NCBI RefSeq assembly: GCF_000686025.1
Contig: NZ_JMLQ01000002.1
Span: 1-64,000 of the forward strand
Source: Rhodococcus sp. UNC23MFCrub1.1
Lineage (GTDB): Bacteria > Actinomycetota > Actinomycetes > Mycobacteriales > Mycobacteriaceae
DNA length: 64,000 nucleotides
Reading direction: 5' to 3'
The translations under genes were made by a program, and so were the position numbers. Under the pieces are notes generated by a model. The model was not told where the DNA came from, did no database searches, and saw only the letters and a program-made list of their open reading frames with translations. This document shows, one piece after another, positions 1-8,055 of this stretch; position 1 is the stretch's first letter; each line of letters begins with the position of its first letter.

Positions 1-1
1 C

Positions 2-325
2 GACCACGGCATCACCATCGCCAGAGTGCTCACCGACAACGGATCCTGTTACCGGTCAACACTGTTCGCCGAAGCACTCGGATCGGTGGTGCACAAGCGC
101 ACCCGCCCCTACCGACCGCAGACCAACGGCAAAGTCGAACGGTTCAACCGCACCCTGAACCAGGAATGGGCCTACGCCCACACCTACCTCTCCGACGAAG
201 CCCGCGCAGCGACCTACCAGGACTGGGTCCATCACTACAATCACCACCGACCCCACACAGGCATCGACGGCAAGTCACCCATCGAGCGACTCACCGTCCA
301 CAACCTCCCCGCGAAGAACAGCTAG
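2..325 (+). CDS. IS481-type transposase, C-terminal part (cut by window start)
   Basis: The frame is open from base 2 and has no start inside the window, so this is the last 107 residues of a DDE transposase. Motifs seen are 'LTDNGSCYRS' around the second catalytic Asp, 'PQTNGKVERFNRT' with the catalytic Glu, and the tail 'YNHHRPH', which together suit the IS481 branch of the integrase-core superfamily. The stop codon shares the four bases CTAG with the stop of the convergent lipase gene, so no terminal inverted repeat fits between the two genes. Whether the element is intact cannot be judged without the upstream sequence. Confidence 0.85.
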   Translation, partial: DHGITIARVLTDNGSCYRSTLFAEALGSVVHKRTRPYRPQTNGKVERFNRTLNQEWAYAHTYLSDEARAATYQDWVHHYNHHRPHTGIDGKSPIERLTVHNLPAKNS

Positions 326-1140
326 CCGGTGAAGGGCGGGACGAACTCGCAGGGCACGGGTCGCGGGTGCGCGGGGTCGAGAGCGTTCAGCACGAACGCC
401 GCGGCCCTCGGCGACCCGACGATGCCGGCATGCTCGGAGAAATCGACGTCGCACGTGTCCTGTACGACGATGTTGGTCGCGTTCGGAGCCTCGACGTAGC
501 CGTCGGTGTACGGGACCACCACCTCGTCGTACCGGGTCATGATGTTCGTGTACGTGATGCCCGGCGCGTAGCGATACGACGCGTCGGGCCACGCGAACTG
601 CGACGGGCCCGACTTCTTCCACAGCGGGGCCAGCGAGACGTACCTGTCGATGTCGTCCGCTCCGCCGAGCACCTGCGCGTAGTAGTTGGGCAGCACCGTG
701 CCCTGCGAGTGTCCGACGATGTCGACCTTCTCGGCGCCCGTCGCGGACAGCACCTCGTCGACGAACGCCGCGAACTGCGCTCCCTTCTCGGGAACCGGCC
801 CGAGGCCACCGATCGCGCTGATCGGCCACGCACCCGGCAGCGCACCGTACGTCGGAGCGAAGACGCAGTACCCCTCGTTCTTCAGCAGCGGCGCGTACAC
901 GCCCCACCCGGTCTGCTGCCCGGTCCCCGTCCCGTGCACCAGGATCACCGGATTCGGGTGCTCCGCCGTCGGCGCGCACGAGAAGTCGTTGGTGCCGGGC
1001 AGCGATCCGCCCGGGTTCGCGATCTCCGCCGGGAAGCCACTGAAGAAGTTGTAGTCGACGGGCAGCGGATCGGCCGTGGCGGTCGGCGCGCACGCGAGCC
1101 ACGCGCACGCCGCCAGCGCCACTGTCCAGCGGGTTCTCAT
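322..1140 (-). CDS. Secreted lipase / alpha-beta hydrolase
   Basis: A 272-residue exported esterase or lipase of the alpha/beta-hydrolase fold. Residues 1-23 form a signal peptide with a hydrophobic core and an Ala-x-Ala cleavage site before Asp24. The oxyanion segment is 'VILVHGTG' (about 65-72). The nucleophile is Ser145 in 'GHSQG', with likely partners Asp205 in 'RYDEVV' and His237 in 'SEHAGI'. Two C-terminal Cys residues (230 and 264) could form a disulfide. The C-terminus looks natural, so the neighbouring transposase has probably not truncated it. A -10 box six bases before the ATG suggests a leaderless mRNA. The substrate is unknown; triacylglycerol or ester lipids are likely. Confidence 0.88.
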   Translation of the reverse strand: MRTRWTVALAACAWLACAPTATADPLPVDYNFFSGFPAEIANPGGSLPGTNDFSCAPTAEHPNPVILVHGTGTGQQTGWGVYAPLLKNEGYCVFAPTYGALPGAWPISAIGGLGPVPEKGAQFAAFVDEVLSATGAEKVDIVGHSQGTVLPNYYAQVLGGADDIDRYVSLAPLWKKSGPSQFAWPDASYRYAPGITYTNIMTRYDEVVVPYTDGYVEAPNATNIVVQDTCDVDFSEHAGIVGSPRAAAFVLNALDPAHPRPVPCEFVPPFTG

Positions 1141-1146
1141 CAGCAG

Positions 1147-1152
1147 AGGCTA
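1147..1152 (-). promoter_or_regulatory. -10 box of the lipase gene
   Basis: TAGCCT on the minus strand ends six bases before the lipase ATG. This fits the mycobacterial TANNNT -10 consensus and places the transcription start at or next to the start codon (leaderless). No clear -35 is seen. Confidence 0.5.
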
Positions 1153-1265
1153 GCGGTCACGCCGGTTCGGCTCGGCGGAAGCGCAGTTCCCGCTGCGCAC
1201 CCCGCACGACCTGCGGCGCGCCCGACCGGTCGTCCCGCCGACGGCATCGTGAGAAACTGGGCGGC

Positions 1266-2021
1266 ATGAGCATCGGAACCCTGATCCTTCTCCGCCACGG
1301 CGAGAGCGAGTGGAACGCGTCCAACCAGTTCACCGGATGGCAGGACGTGCGCCTGACCGCCAAGGGTGAGGCGGAGGGGAAGCGTGCCGGCGAGCTGATC
1401 AAGGAGGCCGGTGTGCTTCCCGACGTGCTGTACACCTCGCTTCTGCGTCGCGCCATCAGCACCGCGAACCTCGCGCTCGACGCGGCCGATCGGCACTGGA
1501 TCCCGGTCGTCCGCGACTGGCGTCTGAACGAGCGGCACTACGGCGCACTGCAGGGTCTCGACAAGGCGGCGACCAAGGAGAAGTACGGCGACGAGCAGTT
1601 CATGCTGTGGCGTCGTAGCTACGACACCCCGCCGCCCCCCATCGAGGTCGGCTCCGAGTACAGCCAGGACGCCGATCCGCGCTACGCCGATCTCGACAGC
1701 GTGCCGCTGACCGAGTGCCTGAAGGACGTCGTCGAACGCTTCGTTCCGTACTACGAGGACGTCATCGTCCCCGAGCTGCGGGCAGGGAAGACGGTCATGA
1801 TCGCCGCCCACGGCAACTCGCTGCGCGCCCTCGTCAAGTACCTCGACGGCATCTCCGACGCGGACATCGCGGGGCTCAACATCCCCACCGGCATCCCGCT
1901 GCAGTACGACCTCACGGAGTCGGGCGACAAGCTCGTTCCCACCGTGCCGGGCGGCACCTACCTCGACCCGGAGGCCGCTGCGGCCGGAGCCGCGGCAGTG
2001 GCGAACCAGGGCAAGAAGTAA
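1266..2021 (+). CDS. gpmA: 2,3-bisphosphoglycerate-dependent phosphoglycerate mutase
   Basis: This enzyme interconverts 3-phosphoglycerate and 2-phosphoglycerate in glycolysis and gluconeogenesis, in the cytosol. The 251-residue length is usual for the dPGM family. 'RHGESEWN' holds the phosphorylated His11; Glu89 in 'LNERHYG' and His182 in 'AAHGNS' complete the active site. In M. tuberculosis the orthologue gpm1 (Rv0489) also sits just before senX3-regX3, and the same order holds here. A 105-bp gap with two small hairpins separates it from senX3, so the two may be transcribed separately. No strong Shine-Dalgarno sequence is seen; the ATG was chosen because the family N-terminus begins there. 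Confidence 0.97.
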   Translation: MSIGTLILLRHGESEWNASNQFTGWQDVRLTAKGEAEGKRAGELIKEAGVLPDVLYTSLLRRAISTANLALDAADRHWIPVVRDWRLNERHYGALQGLDKAATKEKYGDEQFMLWRRSYDTPPPPIEVGSEYSQDADPRYADLDSVPLTECLKDVVERFVPYYEDVIVPELRAGKTVMIAAHGNSLRALVKYLDGISDADIAGLNIPTGIPLQYDLTESGDKLVPTVPGGTYLDPEAAAAGAAAVANQGKK

Positions 2022-2066
2022 CGACTCGATGAACGCGGTGCGAACGTGCGCCGGACGTGCGGTGAC

Positions 2067-2104
2067 GGCCGGAAAACCCGGCCCACCGTGCGTCGGTGCA
2101 CGGT
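2067..2104. terminator. Tandem hairpins between gpmA and senX3
   Basis: Two small inverted repeats lie side by side: GGCCGG/CCGGCC around a 5-base loop (2067-2083), then ACCGTGC/GCACGGT around a 6-base loop (2085-2104). There is no T run after them, so termination is only a suggestion. The second hairpin runs into the senX3 promoter region. Confidence 0.35.
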
Positions 2105-2114
2105 CGTGTGACCG
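2101..2114. promoter_or_regulatory. Dyad next to the senX3 -10 box
   Basis: A perfect palindrome CGGTC-GTGT-GACCG ends one base before the presumed senX3 -10 box. That position would suit an operator, possibly for autoregulation by RegX3, but the sequence does not match a site I can name. Confidence 0.35.
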
Positions 2115-2120
2115 TACGAT
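2115..2120 (+). promoter_or_regulatory. -10 box of senX3
   Basis: TACGAT ends six bases before the senX3 GTG. It fits TANNNT and a leaderless transcript. Confidence 0.5.
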
Positions 2121-2126
2121 CGGCCC

Positions 2127-3296
2127 GTGACCACTCCGACCGTCGTACTGATCGCCGCCGTCGCGGCGTTCGGTGGGTACCTCGTCGGTGGAGTGCTGAT
2201 CCCGTATCTGAACTCCCGCCACGTCCTGCGCCAGACCCGCGACAACGGGCTGACGATGTCCCAGGTCCTCGACCTCATCGTGCTGGCCGCGCACAGCGGT
2301 ATCGCCGTCGTCGACCAGTTCCACGACGTCGTGCTGTTCAATCCGCGCGCCGAGGAGCTCGGTCTCGTCCGCGGTCGGTCGCTCGACGATCGGGCCTGGA
2401 AGGCCGCCACCAGGGTCCTCGAGACCGGTGACCACGTCGAGGTCGACCTCACGGTTCTCGACGCCCGCGGGCGCGCCGGCATCGCCGTGAAGGGGCACGC
2501 GCAGCTGCTCTCCCAGGAGGATCGCCGGTTCGTCGTCCTGTTCGCCGACGACGACTCCGAGCAGGTCCGCATGGAGGCCACGCGGCGGGACTTCGTCGCG
2601 AACGTCAGCCACGAACTCAAGACCCCCGTCGGCGCCATCAGCCTGCTGGCCGAGGCGCTGCTGCAGTCGCGCGACGATCCCGAGTCGGTCCAGCGATTCG
2701 GTGAGCGGATGCTCGACGAGTCCACGCGCCTGGGCAACATGGTCAGCGAACTCATCTCGCTGTCCCGGCTGCAGGGTGCCGAGAAGCTCCCCGATCTCGA
2801 CGTCGTCGACGTCGACACCGTGGTCAAGAGCGCGCTCTCGCGTTCGGCCCTCAAGGCCGAGGCCACGGGCATCGTCGTCACGACGGACCGACCGAGCGGA
2901 CTCGAGGTGCTCGGCGATCAGACCTTGCTGGTCACCGCACTGTCCAACCTCGTCGAGAACGCCATCGCGTACTCCCCGAAGGGGTCTCCCGTGTCGGTGA
3001 CGCGGTCCCTGCGTGACGACGATGCGACGGGCCCACAGAGCATGGTGGCCTTCTCGGTCACCGACCGCGGCATCGGCATCGCCAAGGAGGACCAGGAGCG
3101 CGTGTTCGAGCGCTTCTTCCGCGTCGACAAGGCGCGGTCGCGGGCCACCGGCGGTACCGGTCTGGGACTGGCCATCGCCAAGCACGTCGCCGCCAACCAC
3201 AACGGCCGCATCGAGCTGTGGAGCAAGCCCGGGACGGGCTCGACCTTCACGCTCCTCATTCCTGCTCACATCGAAGACGACGGCGAGCCGTCATGA
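2127..3296 (+). CDS. senX3: Sensor histidine kinase SenX3 (phosphate sensing)
   Basis: A 389-residue membrane sensor kinase that, in mycobacteria, phosphorylates RegX3 under phosphate limitation. The order is one hydrophobic N-terminal segment (about 7-27), a PAS-like region (about 50-140), HisKA with the phospho-acceptor His162 in 'VSHELKTP', then the ATPase with N box 'NLVENAI' (274-280), G1 'DRGIGI' (313-318) and G2 'GGTGLGL' (342-348). The GTG start gives the expected N-terminus, with a -10 box six bases upstream. regX3 follows after 16 bp, so the pair is one operon. The spacer is far shorter than the repeat-filled senX3-regX3 gap known in M. tuberculosis. Confidence 0.95.
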   Translation: MTTPTVVLIAAVAAFGGYLVGGVLIPYLNSRHVLRQTRDNGLTMSQVLDLIVLAAHSGIAVVDQFHDVVLFNPRAEELGLVRGRSLDDRAWKAATRVLETGDHVEVDLTVLDARGRAGIAVKGHAQLLSQEDRRFVVLFADDDSEQVRMEATRRDFVANVSHELKTPVGAISLLAEALLQSRDDPESVQRFGERMLDESTRLGNMVSELISLSRLQGAEKLPDLDVVDVDTVVKSALSRSALKAEATGIVVTTDRPSGLEVLGDQTLLVTALSNLVENAIAYSPKGSPVSVTRSLRDDDATGPQSMVAFSVTDRGIGIAKEDQERVFERFFRVDKARSRATGGTGLGLAIAKHVAANHNGRIELWSKPGTGSTFTLLIPAHIEDDGEPS

Positions 3297-3312
3297 CCGA
3301 GAAGGACACCCC

Positions 3313-3996
3313 ATGACGAGCGTGCTCATCGTCGAAGACGAAGAATCGTTGGCCGACCCGCTGGCGTTCCTGCTCCGCAAGGAAGGTTTCGACGCGACCG
3401 TCGTCGGCGACGGCCCCTCCGCCCTCGCCGAGTTCGATCGCGTGGGAGCGGACATCGTCCTGCTCGACCTCATGCTGCCGGGCATGAGCGGCACCGACGT
3501 GTGCAAGCACCTGCGCAGCCGCTCCGGTGTGCCGGTCATCATGGTCACCGCGCGCGACAGCGAGATCGACAAGGTTGTCGGCCTCGAGCTCGGTGCCGAC
3601 GACTACGTCACCAAGCCGTACTCGTCGCGCGAACTCATCGCCCGCATCCGCGCGGTCCTGCGCCGCGGATCCGACACCGAGGAGATCGACGACAACAGCA
3701 TCCTCGAGGCCGGACCGGTACGCATGGACGTGGAGCGCCACGTCGTCATGGTCGGCGGGCAGCAGATCACGTTGCCGCTCAAGGAGTTCGACCTGTTGGA
3801 GTACCTGCTCCGCAACTCTGGTCGAGTGCTCACCCGCGGACAGTTGATCGACCGCGTGTGGGGCGCCGACTACGTGGGCGACACGAAGACGCTGGACGTC
3901 CACGTGAAGCGGTTGCGCTCGAAGATCGAGACGGACCCCGCGAAGCCCGTGCACCTCGTCACGGTGCGTGGACTGGGGTACAAGCTCGAGGAGTGA
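3313..3996 (+). CDS. regX3: Response regulator RegX3
   Basis: A 227-residue OmpR-family transcription factor, the partner of SenX3 in controlling phosphate-uptake genes. The receiver domain spans about 1-115, with acidic residues Glu8 and Asp9, the phosphorylation site Asp52 in 'LLDLMLPG' and Lys101 in 'TKPYSSREL'. A winged-helix DNA-binding domain covers about 130-225 and ends 'HLVTVRGLGYKLE'. The ATG at 3313 was chosen because GAGAAGGA lies just upstream and the receiver fold starts there; longer versions of the frame run through senX3 in another register. A structured 60-bp repeat begins 15 bases past the stop. Confidence 0.96.
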   Translation: MTSVLIVEDEESLADPLAFLLRKEGFDATVVGDGPSALAEFDRVGADIVLLDLMLPGMSGTDVCKHLRSRSGVPVIMVTARDSEIDKVVGLELGADDYVTKPYSSRELIARIRAVLRRGSDTEEIDDNSILEAGPVRMDVERHVVMVGGQQITLPLKEFDLLEYLLRNSGRVLTRGQLIDRVWGADYVGDTKTLDVHVKRLRSKIETDPAKPVHLVTVRGLGYKLEE

Positions 3997-4010
3997 GGCC
4001 GTTCGGTTTC

Positions 4011-4070
4011 GGCGAGTACGTCCAAAACGTCGCTGGCGGAGACTGAATCACGGCACTTTCGGCGTACTCG
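4011..4070. repeat. 60-bp inverted repeat, copy A
   Basis: Begins GGCGAGTACG and ends GGCGTACTCG, with outer arms of nine perfect pairs and further imperfect pairing inside. The element is exactly 60 bases, as are copies at 5055-5114 and 26541-26600; copies A and C also share 'CTGAATCACG' near the centre. It lies between the convergent stops of regX3 and the DUF559 gene, so it may end transcription from both sides, although no T run is present. Confidence 0.8.
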
Positions 4071-4078
4071 CGGGGGTA

Positions 4079-4948
4079 TCAGGCGGCGAGTAGCCGGCGG
4101 ACACGACCGACCAGGACATCGGGTTCGCGCCGCACATCGTCCGACGTGATCTGCAGAACGCGCCAGCCTTCATCAGCGAGCAGCGCAAGACGGGCCTTGT
4201 CGCGTCGGACGCTCTCGGGCGTTCCGTGGAATTCGTCGCCGTCGTATTCCACCGCGAATCGTCGTGCTGGCCAAGCGAGGTCGAGATAGAAGATGCCGAG
4301 TCCGTGCATCACGGGCCACTGCAACTCGGGTGCCGGAAGGTGGCCGTCGTGCAGAACCAGGCGAGTCTCCGACTCCATCGGTGAGCCGGATCTTCGGTCG
4401 ACGAGCGGTGCCAGACGGCGGACCTCGACGATGCCCCGCCGCCCCCGTTGCGCATCGACTGCTCGTTCCAGCGATCCGGGTTCGCAGCCCACCCGGGCCG
4501 CGGCATCGAGAACGGCGAGCGCGCGACCGGGAGAACGTTGCCGTGCGACCTCGACAGCAGTCCAGGCGGGCTCCACGACGAGTCGGGTGCCGATCTCCAT
4601 GAGCGGCGCACCCCGTCGCTGGTGCACCACCACCCCTGGTCTGCTCTCGATGCGCCGATCGTCCGGCTCCACCACATGTAATTGCTGCGTCTGGTCGAGA
4701 TCGAAACCGTGCATCGCCGCCGCCGTGTCCATGGATGCGGCGACCCGCGTTCCGAGCTCGATGCTCAGAGCGTCGAGTCGCGCCGAAACAGGGAGCGTTC
4801 CGACCGCGTACAGCCCGTGCCGTACGCGGGTCAGCTGACGAGTGTGCACCAGCCACCGCACGCGGCTCGGGGACATGCGTCGGAGGAGATCGGTCGTGTG
4901 CAGGAAGCCGCCGTTGGCTCTCATTGCGTCGACGAGTGTGGGGTCCAT
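4079..4948 (-). CDS. DUF559 nuclease-fold protein with N-terminal AbiEi-like winged helix
   Basis: A 289-residue protein. Residues about 1-60 look like the winged-helix domain of AbiEi-type antitoxins ('GGFLHTTDLL', 'RQLTRVRHGLYAVG'). Residues about 190-285 look like DUF559, a small PD-(D/E)xK / Vsr-like domain, with 'ESETRLVLHDG', 'YLDLAWP', 'AVEYDGDEFHG' and 'RDKARL'. Such genes are frequent in actinobacteria and their role is not known; DNA cleavage is an inference from the fold. The start at 4948 was chosen because upstream in-frame sequence is only translated repeat B. The gene replaces the three genes found between regX3 and Rv0495c in M. tuberculosis, and is flanked by repeat copies A and B. 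Confidence 0.82.
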   Translation of the reverse strand: MDPTLVDAMRANGGFLHTTDLLRRMSPSRVRWLVHTRQLTRVRHGLYAVGTLPVSARLDALSIELGTRVAASMDTAAAMHGFDLDQTQQLHVVEPDDRRIESRPGVVVHQRRGAPLMEIGTRLVVEPAWTAVEVARQRSPGRALAVLDAAARVGCEPGSLERAVDAQRGRRGIVEVRRLAPLVDRRSGSPMESETRLVLHDGHLPAPELQWPVMHGLGIFYLDLAWPARRFAVEYDGDEFHGTPESVRRDKARLALLADEGWRVLQITSDDVRREPDVLVGRVRRLLAA

Positions 4949-5054
4949 GGCGCAGACCGTCACGAGCTGCACCGACAGGCGCCGCGTCGATCGAGCAACT
5001 CGCCAGTGCCGTGGGGATGACGGGGTGCCTGTGGATGAAGCGTGACCAAGCCCC

Positions 5055-5114
5055 GGCGAGTACGTCGAAAGTGCTGCGGCGAGCGCCGAGATCACGGCAC
5101 TTTCGACGTACTCG
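5055..5114. repeat. 60-bp inverted repeat, copy B
   Basis: The best-formed copy: starting one base in, the arms are 19 bp and perfectly complementary, around a 21-22 base centre. It lies 16 bases past the stop of the Rv0495c-like gene (read on the minus strand) and upstream of the DUF559 gene. It has the same 60-base span as copies A and C. Confidence 0.85.
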
Positions 5115-5130
5115 CGGGGCATTGACGGGA

Positions 5131-6051
5131 CTACGTGCGCTGAGCCTCGCGGGTCGCGGGGTGCACGGCGATCAATCCCAAGCCTTGCCGACGCCGACAC
5201 AGCGCGGCGAGTTCGGTGTAGACGTCCTTGCCGAGCAGCTCCGTCAGCTCTGGCGCGTACGACTGCCAGACCGCCTTCGAGCCGACGTGTGCGTCGGGGG
5301 AGGCGGTGCAGTACCAACTGAGGTCGGCGCCGCCCTCACCCCAGCCGCGTCGGTCGTACTCGCCGACGACGGTCTGCAGGATCTCGACACCGTCGGGGCG
5401 CGTCACCCAGTCCTGGGTGCGGCGGATGGGCAGCTGCCAGCAGACGTCGGGCTTCACCTCGAGGGGTTCGACGCCGGTGCGCAGCGCCATCCGGTGCAGT
5501 GCGCACCCGATGCCGCCCTCGAAGCCCGGTCGGTTGAGGAAGATGCACGCACCCTTGTACTTGCGGGTGCGCAGCGCCTGCTCGCCCTCGAGGTCGTCGA
5601 CCTCGACGAAGCCCTTCTTGCCGTGCCCCTTGTCGAAGAACTGCCAGTCGTCCGGCGTGAGCATCTCGACGGAGGCGACGAGTTTGGCGTGGTCGTCGTC
5701 GTCCGACAGGAACGCTCCGTGCGAGCAGCACCCGTCGTCGGGCCGATCGGGGACCGTTCCCTGGCACGCGGGGGTTCCGAAGACGCACGTCCAACTCGAC
5801 AGCAACCACGTCAGATCCGCGCGGACGACGTGCTCGGGGTTGGTCGGATCGACGAACTCGACCCACTCGCGCGGGAAGTCCGGCGCCACCTCGGGTGCGG
5901 GATCGAGTTTGTGAGTCGCCGCGGGTTCCAGCACGTCCGCGGGCCGTCCGGTGGCCTCGCCAGACCGCCGTCCGGCCTCGTCGCCCACGCTCGTCGTCTG
6001 CTTTGCGGCCCGGCCGGCCTCCGGCCTACCCGCCTTCTCAGCACGTGTCAC
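5131..6051 (-). CDS. Conserved Cys-rich protein (Rv0495c family), function unknown
   Basis: A 306-residue soluble protein resembling M. tuberculosis Rv0495c, which likewise sits divergent to ppx1. It has a cluster of conserved Cys: 89, 96 and the pair 108-109 ('[10 protein letters not shown]'), then '[10 protein letters not shown]', 'GCALHRMAL', 'KPDVCWQLP' and 'WYCTA'. This spacing suggests binding of a metal such as zinc or an Fe-S cluster, as an inference only. The start is uncertain: GTG 6051 leaves 34 bp to the ppx start, while a longer frame to 6120 would overlap ppx. Residues about 1-35 are low-complexity and include 'GRPEAGR', encoded by an 18-bp repeat, so the true start could be further downstream. 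Confidence 0.8.
   Translation of the reverse strand: MTRAEKAGRPEAGRAAKQTTSVGDEAGRRSGEATGRPADVLEPAATHKLDPAPEVAPDFPREWVEFVDPTNPEHVVRADLTWLLSSWTCVFGTPACQGTVPDRPDDGCCSHGAFLSDDDDHAKLVASVEMLTPDDWQFFDKGHGKKGFVEVDDLEGEQALRTRKYKGACIFLNRPGFEGGIGCALHRMALRTGVEPLEVKPDVCWQLPIRRTQDWVTRPDGVEILQTVVGEYDRRGWGEGGADLSWYCTASPDAHVGSKAVWQSYAPELTELLGKDVYTELAALCRRRQGLGLIAVHPATREAQRT
6009..6026. repeat. 18-bp GC palindrome, copy 1 of 3
   Basis: CCCGGCCGGCCTCCGGCC, containing the palindrome GGCCGG-CCT-CCGGCC. Identical copies lie at 9643-9660 and 9676-9693. On the minus strand this copy codes 'GRPEAGR' in the N-terminus of the Rv0495c-like protein. Confidence 0.7.
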
Positions 6052-6072
6052 AAGCCACGACGCTAGACCCAG

Positions 6073-6078
6073 TACGGT
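6073..6078 (+). promoter_or_regulatory. -10 box of ppx
   Basis: TACGGT ends seven bases before the GTG start of ppx. It fits TANNNT and a leaderless mRNA. Confidence 0.5.
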
Positions 6079-6085
6079 GTTCCCT

Positions 6086-7042
6086 GTGCGGTTAGGGGTG
6101 CTCGACGTCGGAAGCAACACAGTTCATCTGCTCGTGGTCGACGCTCACCGCGGCGGTCACCCGACACCGATGAGCTCCACCAAGGCTGCCCTGCGCCTGG
6201 CGGAGAACACCGACGACGCCGGTGACATCACCCAGTCCGGCTCCGATCGACTGGTGCGGACGGTCGCCGACTTCTCGTCGATCGCCACATCGTCGGGCTG
6301 CGGCGAGCTCATGGCGTTTGCCACGTCGGCCGTCCGCGACGCACGCAACTCGACCGCCGTCCTGAACCGAGTGCGCGACGAGACCGGCGTGAGCCTGCAG
6401 GTCCTCTCCGGCGAGGACGAGTCGCGTCTGACGTTCCTGGCCGTGCGTCGGTGGTACGGCTGGAGTGCCGGGCGCATCCTCGACCTCGACATCGGCGGCG
6501 GATCCCTCGAGCTCAGCACCGGGATCGACGAGAACCCGGACGTGGCGATGTCGCTTCCCCTCGGGGCCGGCCGACTGACGCGCGACTGGCTGGCCGAGGA
6601 TCCTCCCGGCAAGCGGCGGGTCGCCGTGCTGCGTGACTGGCTCGACGCGGAACTCGTCGAACCGGCGAAGAAGCTGCTCGAGCCGGGGCTGCCCGACCGG
6701 GCGGTGGGAACGTCGAAGACGTTCCGCTCGTTGGCTCGATTGACGGGCGCCGCTCCGTCGGCTGCCGGCCCCCGTGTCGTCAGGACCCTGACGGCCGACG
6801 GTCTGCGTCAGGTCATCTCGTTCATCTCGAGGATGACCTCGGCGGACCGTGCAGAATTGGAAGGCGTGAGCGCGGATCGATCACGACAGATGGTGGCCGG
6901 AGCACTGGTCGCCGAGGCGAGCATGCGCGCGCTGTCGATCGATTCGTTGGAGATCTGTCCGTGGGCGCTGCGTGAGGGATTGATCCTGCGCAAGCTGGAC
7001 ACGGAGACGTTCGGCGATGTGGTGGAGACTCGAGAGACATGA
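6086..7042 (+). CDS. ppx: Exopolyphosphatase / Ppx-GppA phosphatase
   Basis: A 318-residue cytosolic member of the Ppx/GppA family (actin-like ATPase fold), which trims inorganic polyphosphate or acts on pppGpp. It is close to M. tuberculosis Rv0496 (PPX1), a single-domain exopolyphosphatase. Motifs are '[11 protein letters not shown]' (phosphate-1, N-terminal), 'ATSAVRDA', 'GEDESRLTF' and '[10 protein letters not shown]' (phosphate-2). The GTG at 6086 matches the family N-terminus and has a -10 box seven bases before it. The gene overlaps the next by ATGA, so translation is probably coupled. Its place near senX3-regX3 fits phosphate metabolism. Confidence 0.93.
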   Translation: MRLGVLDVGSNTVHLLVVDAHRGGHPTPMSSTKAALRLAENTDDAGDITQSGSDRLVRTVADFSSIATSSGCGELMAFATSAVRDARNSTAVLNRVRDETGVSLQVLSGEDESRLTFLAVRRWYGWSAGRILDLDIGGGSLELSTGIDENPDVAMSLPLGAGRLTRDWLAEDPPGKRRVAVLRDWLDAELVEPAKKLLEPGLPDRAVGTSKTFRSLARLTGAAPSAAGPRVVRTLTADGLRQVISFISRMTSADRAELEGVSADRSRQMVAGALVAEASMRALSIDSLEICPWALREGLILRKLDTETFGDVVETRET

Positions 7043-8055
7043 GTGACGACAACAACGGAAGTGGCGCGGCCGACACCGGACAGGTGTCGGTGGCGGAACT
7101 GCTCGCGCGCAACGGCGCCAAGGTGGACACGCAGTCCGGTGGCGGTCGACGTCGACGCGGCATGGCCGGCGGTATCTCCGTCGCCGAGCTGACCGGCGAG
7201 ATCCCGATCGTCCGCGACGAGACCCCGGCCGAGGCGCCCGACGACGAGACCGACGCGTCGCCCGAGACCGAGTCGCCGCAGGACCAGCCGCGGCAGGCCG
7301 AGGCCGAGGAGTCGACCCGCGACGCCGAGCCCGAGCGGCCCGCCCCGGCACCCGAGCCCACACGGACCACGCCCCGGATCGACGACCGCCGCCGTGAGCA
7401 GCAGGCCCGCCCGACCCCCGCGTTCGGTGCCGCCCGATCCGCTCGGCCCGAACCCGCGCTGTTCTCCGGCGCTCCGTCCGTGGCGGTCGACCGCCTGCGT
7501 GCCTCCACCGAGGAGCGTGCGCTCGCACCCGAGCGGCCGGCGCAGGAGCGTCCCGCCTCCGATCGACCCGGCACTCCTGAGCAGCAGCGATCGACGCCGG
7601 CCGAGCCGGAGGTCGACGCCGACGAGGTCACGGCCGAGAACGACGCGGTGACCACGATCGTCCCGGCAGTGACCGAGGATTCCGAGAACCCGGACACGAT
7701 CGCCACCGACACGGCCGACGAGGCCGATCTCGCGACCCCCACCGATGCGGAACCCGTCGAGGACGCACCGGTGGCGCCGTCGAAGTCCCGCAGCCCGGTC
7801 AAGCAGTGGTTGTCGCTGATCGGCCAGGGCATCGTGGCTATCGTGCTCGGCGCGCTCCTGTTCAAGGGGTTCGAGCGACTGTGGGAGATGCTCCCCTGGG
7901 TCGCTTTGGTCCTTGCGTTCTTCGTCATCGTCGGACTCGTGGCCGTGGTGCGTGTGCTGCGCCGCACCGACGACATCGTGTCGATCCTGCTGGCGGTGGT
8001 CGTGGGCGGATTCGTCACTCTGGGCCCGCTGGCCTTCATGCTCAGCACCACGTGA
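7039..8055 (+). CDS. Conserved membrane protein with long acidic N-terminal domain (Rv0497-like)
   Basis: A 338-residue protein of unknown function, positioned like Rv0497. Two related motifs near the N-terminus, 'VSVAELLARNG' (about 16-26) and 'ISVAELTGEIPI' (about 46-57), are typical of actinobacterial proteins of this type. Then comes a long Pro/Glu/Asp/Ala-rich, probably disordered stretch (about 60-250). The last 80 residues hold three hydrophobic segments: 'GIVAIVLGALLF', 'WVALVLAFFVIVGLVAVV' and 'LLAVVVGGFVTLGPLAFML'. The disordered part is probably cytoplasmic. The start and stop overlap the flanking genes by four bases, giving a three-gene operon with ppx and the isomerase-like gene. 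Confidence 0.85.
   Translation: MSDDNNGSGAADTGQVSVAELLARNGAKVDTQSGGGRRRRGMAGGISVAELTGEIPIVRDETPAEAPDDETDASPETESPQDQPRQAEAEESTRDAEPERPAPAPEPTRTTPRIDDRRREQQARPTPAFGAARSARPEPALFSGAPSVAVDRLRASTEERALAPERPAQERPASDRPGTPEQQRSTPAEPEVDADEVTAENDAVTTIVPAVTEDSENPDTIATDTADEADLATPTDAEPVEDAPVAPSKSRSPVKQWLSLIGQGIVAIVLGALLFKGFERLWEMLPWVALVLAFFVIVGLVAVVRVLRRTDDIVSILLAVVVGGFVTLGPLAFMLSTT

Noticed and set aside
2..325. Transposase pseudogene
   Set aside because: The frame is intact up to its stop and is cut only by the window border, so decay cannot be claimed.
1140..3269. Long minus-strand frame of about 700 codons across gpmA and senX3
   Set aside because: It is antisense to two well-conserved genes. In DNA this GC-rich, stop codons are rare in the opposite frames, and the product matches no family. 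The same applies to 6822-8900, 49143-51221 and similar frames.
3297..3312. MIRU-type repeat between senX3 and regX3
   Set aside because: The spacer is only 16 bases and holds just the ribosome-binding site.
5131..6120. A 329-residue version of the Rv0495c-like gene
   Set aside because: It would overlap the ppx start by 35 bases, and its extra residues have no family similarity; GTG 6051 is a better start.
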